64,000 nt of DNA from an uncultured Opitutales bacterium (GCA_900548275.1 URJY01000001.1:248001-312000), one strand, 5' to 3'. Positions 25,711 through 35,348 are shown, counted from the stretch's first letter. Made by a program: numbers and translations. The notes: generated by a model not told the origin, from the letters alone.

Positions 25711-26772
25711 TCACATCGGATAGCTGCCGAGCCACTTGACCATCGGCAGCGTCTTTTGAAGCTCCGCAACCGCCGTGCGAACGTTGTCGTCCTCCCAATG
25801 CCCCTCGAAATCGACGAAGAAGTAGTAGCTCCACGCCTTTGTTTTGCTCGGGCGCGACTCGATTCGCGTGAGGTTTATGTTCATTCTGTTGAACGGCAGA
25901 AGCATATCGTATAGCGCCCCTGGGCGGTCGTTTACCGAAAGCACGAGGCTTGTCTTGTATTTTACATCGGGCGATTTCGGCGCGAAATTTTTGCCGATTA
26001 CAAGGAAGCGCGTCTGGTTGTTTTTCTTGTCCTGAACGCCGTGTTCGAGCACGGGCACGCCGTAGTAGTCGGCGGCTATCGCGCTGCCGATTGCAGCTAT
26101 TTCGGGATTGTCGCGCGCCATTTTCACCGCAACGGTCGTGCTTTCGACGTATTCGATTTCGACGTTTTCGAGATTGCGCCTGAGCCATTCGCGGCACTGA
26201 CCTATCGCCTGATCTTTCGAGCAGACTTTGCGGATTTCCTCGAGCGAGCCGCGCGAGATGAGACAGTGCTCAATCGGCATATAAATCTGTCCGACGATGA
26301 AAAGCGAACTGTCGCGCAGTGTGTCCATCGAGTGGAAGACCGCGCCCTCGGTGGAATTTTCAATCGGGATTACGCCGTAGTCGGCGCCGCCGTTTTCGAC
26401 CGCCGCGAACACGTCGGGAATCGACGGCATCGGGCGGTAATCGACGCTCGAGCCGAAGTTTTTAATCGCCGCCTGCTGTGTGAAAGTCGCCTTCGGCCCG
26501 AGGTACGCAACCATCAGTTTTTTCTCGGCGGAAATCGAAGCCGAGATAATTTCGCGGTAGATTGCGCGCAGTGCGGACTCGTTTATGCGCCCGCCGTTTT
26601 TTGCGATGAGGTTGTTGAATACGAGAACCTCGCGGCTGGGAACGTAGATTTCCTCGCCGTTTTGGGCTTTCATTTTGCCGATTTCCTTGGCGCACGATAT
26701 GCGCGTTTCGAGCAAGTCGAGAATCTTCGTGTCGATAGAGTCTATTTCTTTTCTGAGAGCGTCTTTGTCCAT
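25711..26772 (-). CDS. pheA: Bifunctional chorismate mutase / prephenate dehydratase (P-protein)
   Basis: A 353-residue P-protein for phenylalanine biosynthesis. Residues 1-80 are an AroQ-type chorismate mutase (KEIDSIDTKILDLLETRISC). Residues about 88-265 are prephenate dehydratase (YLGPKATFTQQAA, PIENSTEGAV and the catalytic QTRFLVIG). The C-terminal ACT domain has DRPGALYDML and LTRIESRPSK, the phenylalanine feedback site. The ATG at 26772 overlaps the scpB stop by one base; a TTG one codon upstream is less likely. The protein should convert chorismate via prephenate to phenylpyruvate, the compound that the ior operon would break down. Confidence 0.96.
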   Translation of the reverse strand: MDKDALRKEIDSIDTKILDLLETRISCAKEIGKMKAQNGEEIYVPSREVLVFNNLIAKNGGRINESALRAIYREIISASISAEKKLMVAYLGPKATFTQQAAIKNFGSSVDYRPMPSIPDVFAAVENGGADYGVIPIENSTEGAVFHSMDTLRDSSLFIVGQIYMPIEHCLISRGSLEEIRKVCSKDQAIGQCREWLRRNLENVEIEYVESTTVAVKMARDNPEIAAIGSAIAADYYGVPVLEHGVQDKKNNQTRFLVIGKNFAPKSPDVKYKTSLVLSVNDRPGALYDMLLPFNRMNINLTRIESRPSKTKAWSYYFFVDFEGHWEDDNVRTAVAELQKTLPMVKWLGSYPM

Positions 26773-27725
26773 CAAAATTCCTGTTCGGTCTGCGGGTCGC
26801 CGTCGTCCGCGGGTTCGTATTCCTCTTGGCTGCCCGAAGTTTCCGCGCCGTCCGACGGGAAGGCGGCGTCGCCTATTTCCGCCGAATCTTCGTCGGCTGC
26901 GGCTTCGTCCGTTTCGGATTGCGCGCCGTCGGGCTCGAGCGTCATCTGGCGTTGGTTGTGTTCCGCGGAATTTTCGTCAAGCCCGACGTCCTTTGCGGTC
27001 GGCTCGGGCTGCTCGCCCGCGCGGCGAATCCACTCGGTGATTTGGTTCGGGCTGAGCACGTCGGATGCGGGCAGCTCTTCGAGCGAATTTACGCCCACGA
27101 AGTCGAGAAAGTTTCGCGTTGTCGAAAACTGAATCGGTCTTCCGGGGAGGTCGGCTCTGCCGCTTATGAAAATGAGTTCCTTTTCGGTCAGGCGCGATAT
27201 TGCGCTGTCGGCGTTTACGCCGCGTATCGCCTCGATTTCCGCGCGGGTTACGGGTTGGCGGTATGCGATGATTGCAAGGGTCTCGAGCGCGGCGCGGGTA
27301 AGACGTTGCGGGCGCGGGTCGTTGCGCAGAAGTCTGACCCATTCGGCGTAGTCTTTCGAAATGGCGAGTTTGAAGCCCGACGAACTTTGAAGAAGTCTGC
27401 ACACGTCGCCGCTCTCCTCGAGTTCCCCCGCGATTTCCTCCATCGCTTCGCGGATTTGCGTTGCGGTAAGAAGAGTGGGCACCTGCGCCATTATGTCTTC
27501 GATTTCCGTCTGGCTGTCGGCGGAGTCGTCGGTTTTTTCGCCGTCGGGCGGTGGCGGCATTTGCGGCGCGTCGGGGTCTTCGGCGGCGCGCTTTGCGGCG
27601 GCTTTTTTCAGGTTTTCCTGTTCCGTGTGGTAGCGCGTTATCACCGCCTGTATATCCTTAATAGACAGGGCATCGCTCGTCGAAAACAGCAGCGCACGCA
27701 AAATCTTTTTTAAATTGAATGCCAT
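26772..27725 (-). CDS. scpB: Segregation and condensation protein B
   Basis: A 317-residue ScpB, the winged-helix partner of ScpA and SMC in chromosome condensation. The conserved core is SGFKLAISKDYAEWVRLL, then LTRAALETLAIIAYRQPVTR, EIEAIRGVNAD and GRADLPGRPIQFSTT. Typical ScpB proteins are about 190-200 residues. Here residues about 37-75 form a Pro/Asp-rich insertion in the first winged helix, and residues about 235-317 form a long acidic tail. scpA is not in the window. It is first in an operon with pheA and diverges from ilvD. Confidence 0.93.
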   Translation of the reverse strand: MAFNLKKILRALLFSTSDALSIKDIQAVITRYHTEQENLKKAAAKRAAEDPDAPQMPPPPDGEKTDDSADSQTEIEDIMAQVPTLLTATQIREAMEEIAGELEESGDVCRLLQSSSGFKLAISKDYAEWVRLLRNDPRPQRLTRAALETLAIIAYRQPVTRAEIEAIRGVNADSAISRLTEKELIFISGRADLPGRPIQFSTTRNFLDFVGVNSLEELPASDVLSPNQITEWIRRAGEQPEPTAKDVGLDENSAEHNQRQMTLEPDGAQSETDEAAADEDSAEIGDAAFPSDGAETSGSQEEYEPADDGDPQTEQEF

Positions 27726-27916
27726 TTTGAAAAATTCTCGCCGTAGACAATGTACATTTTTGCCGCACTGACAACAAAAAAGCGAAACGCTTCGCCGCTC
27801 CGACCCGCTCGTCCCGTTTTCCGCCGTCGCTTTTTTTCAAACTTTTATTGACGATTGAACGCTTCGGTGATTTTATCGAACGCAATTTTACAACAAACAA
27901 CAAACAAGACGTAATT

Positions 27917-29755
27917 ATGCCAGAATATAGATCAAAGAAAAGTTTTAACGGTAGAAATATGGCGGGCGCACGCGCACTTTGGCGCGCCACGGGCGTTAAG
28001 GAGGAAGACTTCGGCAAGCCCGTTATCGCCGTGGTAAACTCGTTCACGCAGTTTGTCCCTGGGCACGTGCACCTCGACAAAGTGGGCAAATACGTCTGTG
28101 AACAGGTCGCAAAGGCGGGCGGCATCGCGCGCGAATTCAACACAATCGCAATCGACGACGGCATCGCGATGGGGCACGAAGGCATGCTCTACTCGCTTCC
28201 GTCGCGCGAACTCATCGCCGACAGCGTCGAATATATGTGCACCGCGCACTGCGCCGACGCAATGATTTGCATTTCAAACTGCGACAAAATCACCCCGGGA
28301 ATGATGATGGCCGCCATGCGCATGAACATCCCCGCGATTTTCGTTTCGGGCGGGCCGATGGAGGCTGGCGAGGCAAAACTTTCCAACGGCGAAGAGCGCA
28401 AGCTCGACCTTATCGACGCGATGATTGCGGGCGCGAACCCCAACGTTTCCGACGCCGACAGCGAACTTATGGAACGCAACGCGTGCCCGACATGCGGCTC
28501 GTGCTCGGGTATGTTCACGGCAAACTCGATGAACTGCCTGATGGAGGCAATCGGTCTCGCCCTCCCCGGGAACGGCACGATTGTAGCAACGCACAAGGCG
28601 CGCAAGGCTCTCTTTGCCAAGGCTTCGAAGCGTATCGTCGAAATGGCTAAAGCGTACTACGAAAACGGCGACGAATCCGTGCTTCCGCGCTCGATTGCAA
28701 AGCGCAATTCCTTCCTGAATGCGATGAAGCTCGACATCGCAATGGGCGGTAGCACGAACACCGTTCTGCACCTGCTTGCAATCGCACGCGAAGGCGAAGT
28801 GGACTTCTCGATGGCTGACATCGACAAGCTCTCGCGCATAACCCCCTGCATTTGCAAGGTAGCCCCAAGCACGCAGAAAGTGCACGTGCAGGACGTACAC
28901 CGCGCGGGCGGCATTATGGCTATTATGGGCGAGTTGGCGCGCGCGGGGCTCGTAGACCTGCGCGCGAAAACGGTTTACGGCAAAACGATGGGCGCGGCAA
29001 TCAAAGCCAACGACATTATGTCGCCCTCGTGCACTTCGACGGCGAAAAAGCTCTACCGCGCAGCCCCCGCGGGCGAATACAGCATTAAGGCGTGGTCGCA
29101 GGACACATACTACGATTCGCTCGACACCGACCGCGCAAACGGCGCAATCCACTCGGTCGAACACGCGTTCAGCAAGGACGGCGGCTTGGCGGTTCTCAAG
29201 GGCAACATTGCAAAGGACGGCTGCATAGTAAAGACGGCGGGCGTGGACGAATCCATCCTCAAATTCAGGGGAACGGCGAAAGTCTACGACTCGGAACAGG
29301 ACGCAAGCTTGGCAATCCGCGGCGGAAAAGTCGCCCCCGGAGACGTTGTTGTCATACTTTACGAGGGCCCGCGCGGAGGCCCCGGCATGCAGGAAATGCT
29401 CTACCCCACAAGCCACCTAAAAAGTATGGGCTTGGGCAAGGTCTGCGCACTGCTTACTGACGGCAGATTCTCGGGCGGCACAAGCGGTCTTTCAATCGGA
29501 CACGCATCGCCCGAGGCTGCGGACGGCGGCGACATCGCGCTTGTCGAAGACGGCGATATGATTGACATCAACATTCCCGAACGCACGATTTCGCTCGAAA
29601 TCTCCGAAGCCGAAATGGACGCGCGCCGCGAAAAGATGAAGGCAAAAGGCGATACGGCATACAAGCCCAACCGCGATAGAAAAGTCTCGAAGGCGTTGCA
29701 GTCGTACGCAAAGTCGGTTTCGTCGGCGGCGGACGGCGCAGTCAGAAGGATATAA
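27917..29755 (+). CDS. ilvD: Dihydroxy-acid dehydratase
   Basis: A 612-residue iron-sulfur dehydratase of valine, leucine and isoleucine synthesis, converting 2,3-dihydroxy-3-methylbutanoate (or its isoleucine-pathway homologue) to the 2-oxo acid. Cluster ligands lie in CISNCDKITPGM and CPTCGSCSGMFTANSMNCL. GPRGGPGMQEML and TDGRFSGGTSGLSIGHASPE are the conserved C-terminal signatures. The start at 27917 (MPEYRSKKSFNGRNMAGARA) fits the family. The longer frame starting at a TTG at 27848 was rejected because that TTG is more likely a promoter -35 (TTGACG, 27848-27853). yicC follows after one base. Confidence 0.97.
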   Translation: MPEYRSKKSFNGRNMAGARALWRATGVKEEDFGKPVIAVVNSFTQFVPGHVHLDKVGKYVCEQVAKAGGIAREFNTIAIDDGIAMGHEGMLYSLPSRELIADSVEYMCTAHCADAMICISNCDKITPGMMMAAMRMNIPAIFVSGGPMEAGEAKLSNGEERKLDLIDAMIAGANPNVSDADSELMERNACPTCGSCSGMFTANSMNCLMEAIGLALPGNGTIVATHKARKALFAKASKRIVEMAKAYYENGDESVLPRSIAKRNSFLNAMKLDIAMGGSTNTVLHLLAIAREGEVDFSMADIDKLSRITPCICKVAPSTQKVHVQDVHRAGGIMAIMGELARAGLVDLRAKTVYGKTMGAAIKANDIMSPSCTSTAKKLYRAAPAGEYSIKAWSQDTYYDSLDTDRANGAIHSVEHAFSKDGGLAVLKGNIAKDGCIVKTAGVDESILKFRGTAKVYDSEQDASLAIRGGKVAPGDVVVILYEGPRGGPGMQEMLYPTSHLKSMGLGKVCALLTDGRFSGGTSGLSIGHASPEAADGGDIALVEDGDMIDINIPERTISLEISEAEMDARREKMKAKGDTAYKPNRDRKVSKALQSYAKSVSSAADGAVRRI

Positions 29756-29756
29756 T

Positions 29757-30629
29757 ATGAAGAGTATGACGGGCTTCGGGCGCGCAATAAAACAGTGCGC
29801 CGACTTCGACATAACAATCGACATCACCTCGGTGAACAAAAAGGGATTCGAACTTTCCGTGTCCCTGCCGCGCGAGTGGATGCCGATGGAAAGGCTCGTT
29901 TCGCAGGCGTTGAAAAAGACCGTCGCAAGGGGGAAAATCTCGTTTGCGGCGCGCATCGAGAAAAAGGGCGGGAAAGCCGCGCTTTCGTTCGACGACCCCG
30001 CCGTTCTCGACACCCTCGACGGGCTGAAACGCGCGTGCAACAAAGTCGGCGCGCAATTCTCGCCTACCCCCGAACTGCTGCTCAAGATAGCCGAACTTTC
30101 GTCGGAAAATTCGTCGGCGGCGGACTGGGAGGAAACTTGGGGCGAAATCGAGCCCGCCGTTCTCGAAGCCGTCGAAAAGCTCGACGAAATGCGCAGGACG
30201 GAGGGCGCGGCACTCAAGCTCGACCTGACCGCCCGCCTTCAAACAATCTCGTCGATAGTCGCGGGCGTCGAGGAACTCTCGCACGGAACGGCGCAAAAGT
30301 ACAAGGAACTGCTTTTGCAAAGGCTCGCCGCGATGAACCTCGAACTCGACCCAAATGACGAGCGCGTGCTGAAGGAAATTTGCATATTCGCCGACAAATG
30401 CGATATTTGCGAAGAAATCACGCGCCTGAAAAGCCACATCGCCCAATTCCTCTCGACTCTGAACGAATGCGACGCCGTCGGACGGAAGATGGATTTCATC
30501 TGTCAGGAAATGGGGCGCGAAATCAACACGATAGCCAGCAAGGCGAACTCGCTCGAACTGACAAAATCGGCAATCGAACTCAAAAACGAGCTTGAGCGAA
30601 TCCGCGAGCAAATCCAAAACGTGGAGTAA
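29757..30629 (+). CDS. yicC: YicC-family endoribonuclease-like protein
   Basis: A 290-residue YicC-family protein. It begins MKSMTGFGRAI, the invariant family N-terminus (YicC_N), and ends with the DUF1732 domain (EICIFADKCDICEEITRLKSH, GRKMDFICQEMGREINTIASK). E. coli YicC is reported as an RNase acting on small RNAs. It starts one base after the ilvD stop, an operon link that looks incidental. In many genomes yicC precedes gmk and rpoZ, but here the rpmI-rplT unit follows after a 102-base gap. Confidence 0.94.
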   Translation: MKSMTGFGRAIKQCADFDITIDITSVNKKGFELSVSLPREWMPMERLVSQALKKTVARGKISFAARIEKKGGKAALSFDDPAVLDTLDGLKRACNKVGAQFSPTPELLLKIAELSSENSSAADWEETWGEIEPAVLEAVEKLDEMRRTEGAALKLDLTARLQTISSIVAGVEELSHGTAQKYKELLLQRLAAMNLELDPNDERVLKEICIFADKCDICEEITRLKSHIAQFLSTLNECDAVGRKMDFICQEMGREINTIASKANSLELTKSAIELKNELERIREQIQNVE

Positions 30630-30731
30630 TGGCGTAAAAAATGCAAAAAAATTGCAAAATCCGCACTTTTTTACTTTACAGACACCGCAAAACTTATTGA
30701 ATACGGAACTTTAAATTTCTTCAAAACAGAA

Positions 30732-30923
30732 ATGCAAAAGACAAAAAAATCAATCGCAAAACGCTTCAAGATTACCGCTTCGGGTAAGGTTATGCGCAGA
30801 AGCCCCGGCAAACGCCACCTTCTGAGTGCAAAGACCATCAAGCAGAAGCGCGCAATGGGACACGACAAGGAAGTAACCCCCGGGGTTGCAGCCAACGTCA
30901 AGAAAGCAATGCCCTTCGCGTAA
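30732..30923 (+). CDS. rpmI: Large ribosomal subunit protein bL35
   Basis: A 63-residue ribosomal protein: MQKTKKSIAKRFKITASGKV, RRSPGKRHLL and a basic C-terminus are standard bL35. It is followed after 77 bases by rplT. The usual infC gene does not precede it in this window; yicC is upstream instead. The 102-base gap before it probably carries the promoter. Confidence 0.96.
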   Translation: MQKTKKSIAKRFKITASGKVMRRSPGKRHLLSAKTIKQKRAMGHDKEVTPGVAANVKKAMPFA

Positions 30924-31000
30924 TCGAAAAAGCACAACAATAACTCGTCGAAAGGGTGAAGGCGACCCCCAGACAAATAAAATATAAGGAAATATAGAAC

Positions 31001-31360
31001 ATGCCCAAAGTAACAACTTCAGTAGCGTCTCGCAAACGCAGACAGCGTACATTGAAGGCGGCAAGAGGTTATTTCGGAAATAAGTCCAGACTCTTCCGTT
31101 ACGCAAAAGACGCCGTGCAACACGCCGGCAAATACGCATATCGCGACCGCCGCGTGCGTCGCCGCGAGTTCCGCAGCCTCTGGATTACCCGCATCAACGC
31201 GGCGTGCCGTGCTGCAGGTCTCAAGTACAGCGTATTTATGGCGGGTCTGAAAGCCCTCAATGTCGAGCTCGACAGAAAGCAGCTTTCGGAACTTGCAATC
31301 AACGACGAAGCGGCATTCGCAGCCCTCGTTAAGAAGGTTGTCGATTCGATTAAGAAATAA
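31001..31360 (+). CDS. rplT: Large ribosomal subunit protein bL20
   Basis: A 119-residue 23S-rRNA-binding assembly protein. KRRQRTLKAARGYFGNKSRL, YAYRDRRVRRREFRSLWITR and INAACRAAGLKYSVFMAGL are the canonical bL20 blocks. An AAGGA ribosome binding site precedes the start. bL20 represses its own operon in several bacteria through the leader RNA, but I cannot point to a specific leader structure here. A strong terminator follows. Confidence 0.98.
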   Translation: MPKVTTSVASRKRRQRTLKAARGYFGNKSRLFRYAKDAVQHAGKYAYRDRRVRRREFRSLWITRINAACRAAGLKYSVFMAGLKALNVELDRKQLSELAINDEAAFAALVKKVVDSIKK

Positions 31361-31382
31361 GCGTCGTACAAGATTTTCGAAG

Positions 31383-31414
31383 AACTCCGAACGGTTGGCG
31401 TTCGGAGTTTTTTT
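31383..31414 (+). terminator. Terminator of rpmI-rplT
   Basis: An 11-bp stem (31383-31393 with 31399-31409; AACTCCGAACG), 5-base loop and T7 tail. Confidence 0.93.
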
Positions 31415-31502
31415 GTGCCCGAAATTTCCGCAGAATAAACAGGTTGCAAAATTTATCCATCTCAGGCTTGCATTGCGCCAGAACCGCCGCCATTATCTCG
31501 GT

Positions 31503-34500
31503 ATGAGATTTTTCGCCGTATTGATTGCCCTTGCGACACTCGCGCAAACCGCACACGCCCGCCCGTGGGACTACCCTCTTTACCTCGACCACGGCACACC
31601 CGCCGCAAAGCGCGTCAAGGTCGAAATCGAAAACAAGACCGACACCGACTTCAAAGCCGAGCCTATCCGCATTTCCGCAAAAAAGCTCGGACTCGTCGGC
31701 GAAAAGACCGCCGCCATAAGGGTCGTTTGCGAAAACGGCAAAGAGCTGCTCTTCGCAATCTCTCCGCAAACGGAAAGATTTTCGGAAAAAACATTTCTCG
31801 TAATCCCCGCCGACTGCGCGGCGAAAAAGACGGCAAATTTCTGGGTCTACTACAAAAACCCCGACGCTCTCGAAGTTCCCGATTTTTATATAGAGCCGTC
31901 GGCATCCGAAAATTTCGACGCCGAAAACGGCGCGGAAAACCTTTGGACATATCGGAACAAACCGAATAAAACCGCCGTCGGAATCTCGACAAAATGCGCG
32001 CACAGCGGCAAGAGCTCGCTGCGGGCGGTGCGCGATGAAATAAGCCCCTACGCCCACAAAATGCCCCTGCGCCTCGACACAAAACAGGCGGTTGAAAAAC
32101 GCAAATTTCCGCGCGAGGGAAGTTTTTCGCCCAACGACACCCTGAAAATTTCGGCATTTGTAAAAGCCGACAATATCGAAGCCGCAAAAGACGCAGGCGC
32201 GGGAATCGGCATTGTGTATATGTTCGCGGGCGGAAAACACAAAATAGAAAGGTCGGAACTCATAAGCGGGCAAACCGACTGGCGGAAAATTTCGTTCACC
32301 ACGAAAATCCCCGCCGACGCGACATCGGCGGCGGTCGCGGTAGTCGCAAAAATCGGCGCGGGCGAAGCGTATTTCGACGACATAAAAGTTTCGAAAATCG
32401 TCCCAAAAAACAACTATGCCGTAAAAGTATCGGAGCGCGAAACGCTCGACTTAAAGAAGAGCGATTCTGCCGAAAAATGGGAAACGAACGACAAAAACTT
32501 CAACCTCCGCATAAAAACGTCGTTCTTCAACTTCGGAGAAAAACCGACGGGCAAAGGGGTCGGGATAATCCCGATAAACATCGTCGCGCGCGGCAATTTC
32601 AGACCGTCCGACTACAAGGTCTACAAAAACGGAACGGAAATTCCGCACGCGCTGCTCAACGGCGAAATGCTTGTTTTGCTCGACGAAATCGCACCGAAAA
32701 CAGAGTTTGTCTGCAATGTCTACATCGCCGAAAACAGACGGAATATCGAACCGAAAATCGCGGTTTCGAAACAGGCAAGCTACATCCTAAGCGACCTCGT
32801 TTCCGAAATCGAAAACGGCTGCGATGTCGCGGGGCTTGCAAAACTTGCGGCGTCGAGCGCAAACAAAATAGAAAACGCAAACTTCGCAAAAGGCTTCGAC
32901 GGCTGGAATTTCCGCTCGCACAAAGGCGCGGAAAACACGGGCGAATTTTCGCTCGCGGAGGGCGGCGTTTTCGGCGGCAAAGCCCTTTCGATAAGGTTCA
33001 ACAAAGACATCCCAATAGAGCAAAACAAAGAATTCAAATTCCCCGGGGGCGCGTCGTCGGGAAAGCACAAATACGCCCGACAAAAATTCCCCAACCACTG
33101 GTTCGGAATCAGGCGCAAAATCGAAACCGAAGCAGGACGCAAATACATAAACATAGCGTGGGTGAAGGGGCTTGAAGAGTCCGTATATCAGCAGATTCCG
33201 AGGATGGCGGTTTTCGGCGGAAAGAAAAACTTCTACGTCGGCGCGGTAATAAAACCGACAGCGGGATGGCAGGTCAAAAGTTGCACCTACACTGCAAAAA
33301 GCGGCGACACCATTTGGATTGACGCGTTCGGACTGAAAAAGGCGGACATTCTTGTAGACGGACTTTTTGCGGCGGAATGCCTCGACGCCACAAAGTTCGA
33401 ATACCAACCCCGCGCCGACTTTGAAAAGCCGCACACAAGCGCGTGGTCGGTAAGCCCGATAATCAAGGTGTTCGACTTTTTCGCCCCGCCTACCGAAAGC
33501 GGAAAAGCCGCAATTTCGCTTGCAAAAAACGAATGTGAAAACCTGCAGCTTGCCCTACGCTCCAACGAGCCGCTGCGGCGTCTCGAAATTTCGGCGACAG
33601 CCCCGAAGCTCGTCGGCGGAAGTGCGACGCTCGAAGCCCCGACCGTCTCGGTCGCGCGCAATGTCGTGTGCGACGCGCCGAGCCGCTACCAAATCTTCAA
33701 CGGCGTAAAATTCAACGAACGCTGTGTTCCCAAAAACTCGATTATACAAACCTACCCCGACCCGCTCGTAAGGCAGAATTTCGTCGACCTTTCGCCTTAC
33801 AAAACCGAATCGGTATGGCTGAAATTCCGCGCCGACGAAGCCGCCGTTGCGGGCGAATACGCGGGAAAAGTGGAATTCAAAGACGGCGGCAAAACCGTCC
33901 TCGCCGTGCCGTACCGCGTGAGGGTTCGCAACTTCGCAATTCCGAAAGCTTCGAGCCTCGGGGCTATATTCGACTCGCGCGGAAGAAGTTTCAACGGCGG
34001 CTGGCGGCTGCCGAAGAAAATCGCGGGCATCACAAGCAAATTCTACGACGACGCGCAACTGCAGGAGTTTATGGCGCAATACAGGGTGTCGATTGACGAG
34101 CCGCCGCGAATCAAATTCTACACGAAAGACGGCAAGCTGACCGCCGACTTTTCGGACTTCGACAAATTCTGCGAAAACGCGTTCGGCAAGCTCGGTACGC
34201 GCCTGATGTACCTGCCCAATCCGATGGGGCGTTTCGGCTTCGCCAATCCGATAAACAGGATAAAACGCGACGACCCCGACGCAAAACCCATTGCCCCCTA
34301 CGACGGCGAATACCCCTACGCCGAAGCCGACAAAAAAATCCTGCGCCCCGAATTTGTCTCCGAACTGCAGGCACGGACAAAGCTTCTCTACAGACATCTC
34401 GACGAAAAGGGATGGCGCGACCGCTTCCTGTGGTACGTCTGCGACGAGCCGCACTGCGATGTCGACGGAATCGCCGAAATGACAAAAGCCTACTGCGCGG

Positions 34501-35177
34501 CGGTCAAAGCGGTCGAGCCGAAGGCGCGCTTGTATTCGAGCACTTGGGCGTATATCCCGATGCTCGCGGGCGCGATAAACGTCTGGGGCATCGATATGTC
34601 GTCCGACAGAACGCCAACCGACATCGAAAAAATCGAAAAGCGCGGCGATGAAAAGGTGTTCACAACCGACGGAAACTATTGCATCAACACGCCCTACTGC
34701 GCGCAGGAACGGCTGATTCCGCTCTACTGTTTCGCGGGCGGGTTTATCGCGCACGAATACTGGGGCGTGGATTGGTACACGCGCAATCCGTTCAAGTGGG
34801 GCTTCCACTACGACAGAATAAGCTCGCCCTCGCCTACCGTGCGCAACCGCACACGCTATCCCAACGGCGACGGATACTTTTTGTACTCGGGCGAAATCAT
34901 CGGGCGCAACGAAATCTTCCCGTCGGTAAGGCTCGAGTCCGTCCGCGACGGGCAGGAAGACTACGAATACTTCAAAATCCTCGAAAGTCTCGCGAAGAAA
35001 ACGGGCGACGCCTCGGCGCAAGAAACTCTCCGAAAAGTGAAGTCTTTTGCGGTCTATCCCAACGCGCGCGGTACGCGCTCGGCGGAGCTTCTGCCGAACC
35101 CGTCGAAACTCGAAAGCCTGCGCGAGGAAGTCGCGGAACAAATAGAACGTCTGTCGGCGGAAACACCGCGCAGGTAG
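31503..35177 (+). CDS. Large secreted DUF4091/GH123-type protein
   Basis: A 1224-residue protein with a Sec signal (MRFFAVLIALATLAQTAHA, cleavage before RPW). The last third resembles DUF4091 and GH123-type beta-N-acetylgalactosaminidases: RDRFLWYVCDEPHCD, where Asp-Glu before Pro is a likely catalytic pair, AGGFIAHEYWGVDWYTRNPF, YPNGDGYFLYSG and VRLESVRDGQEDYEYFKIL. The first 750 residues contain at least two beta-sandwich, carbohydrate-binding-like regions (for example NLWTYRNKPNKTAVGI...KSSLR, and a second FNFRSHKG-type module). This makes it much longer than ordinary GH123 enzymes. The start at 31503 was chosen for the signal peptide. The substrate is unknown; amino-sugar-containing glycans are plausible. 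Confidence 0.75.
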   Translation: MRFFAVLIALATLAQTAHARPWDYPLYLDHGTPAAKRVKVEIENKTDTDFKAEPIRISAKKLGLVGEKTAAIRVVCENGKELLFAISPQTERFSEKTFLVIPADCAAKKTANFWVYYKNPDALEVPDFYIEPSASENFDAENGAENLWTYRNKPNKTAVGISTKCAHSGKSSLRAVRDEISPYAHKMPLRLDTKQAVEKRKFPREGSFSPNDTLKISAFVKADNIEAAKDAGAGIGIVYMFAGGKHKIERSELISGQTDWRKISFTTKIPADATSAAVAVVAKIGAGEAYFDDIKVSKIVPKNNYAVKVSERETLDLKKSDSAEKWETNDKNFNLRIKTSFFNFGEKPTGKGVGIIPINIVARGNFRPSDYKVYKNGTEIPHALLNGEMLVLLDEIAPKTEFVCNVYIAENRRNIEPKIAVSKQASYILSDLVSEIENGCDVAGLAKLAASSANKIENANFAKGFDGWNFRSHKGAENTGEFSLAEGGVFGGKALSIRFNKDIPIEQNKEFKFPGGASSGKHKYARQKFPNHWFGIRRKIETEAGRKYINIAWVKGLEESVYQQIPRMAVFGGKKNFYVGAVIKPTAGWQVKSCTYTAKSGDTIWIDAFGLKKADILVDGLFAAECLDATKFEYQPRADFEKPHTSAWSVSPIIKVFDFFAPPTESGKAAISLAKNECENLQLALRSNEPLRRLEISATAPKLVGGSATLEAPTVSVARNVVCDAPSRYQIFNGVKFNERCVPKNSIIQTYPDPLVRQNFVDLSPYKTESVWLKFRADEAAVAGEYAGKVEFKDGGKTVLAVPYRVRVRNFAIPKASSLGAIFDSRGRSFNGGWRLPKKIAGITSKFYDDAQLQEFMAQYRVSIDEPPRIKFYTKDGKLTADFSDFDKFCENAFGKLGTRLMYLPNPMGRFGFANPINRIKRDDPDAKPIAPYDGEYPYAEADKKILRPEFVSELQARTKLLYRHLDEKGWRDRFLWYVCDEPHCDVDGIAEMTKAYCAAVKAVEPKARLYSSTWAYIPMLAGAINVWGIDMSSDRTPTDIEKIEKRGDEKVFTTDGNYCINTPYCAQERLIPLYCFAGGFIAHEYWGVDWYTRNPFKWGFHYDRISSPSPTVRNRTRYPNGDGYFLYSGEIIGRNEIFPSVRLESVRDGQEDYEYFKILESLAKKTGDASAQETLRKVKSFAVYPNARGTRSAELLPNPSKLESLREEVAEQIERLSAETPRR

Positions 35178-35348
35178 TCTTCGAATGCAAACGCAAAACA
35201 TCCGCGCCGCAATTCCGAAAAACGCACGCCGCTTCCCGTTTTGCCGACACTCAAAAAATGCTTGCCAAATCCGCGCGTTGAAATTGAATTTACGCCTTAT
35301 TTGCAAGCATTCCGCGCCGAATTTTTCGGCAGCGCAAAACATCAATTT

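Noticed and set aside
25685..26197. N-terminal extension of the DUF167 frame
   Set aside because: It is an Arg/Gln-rich sequence overlapping pheA out of frame. The family starts at the ATG at 25684.
28274..29416. 380-codon antisense open frame
   Set aside because: It is opposite ilvD, which is unmistakable on the plus strand.
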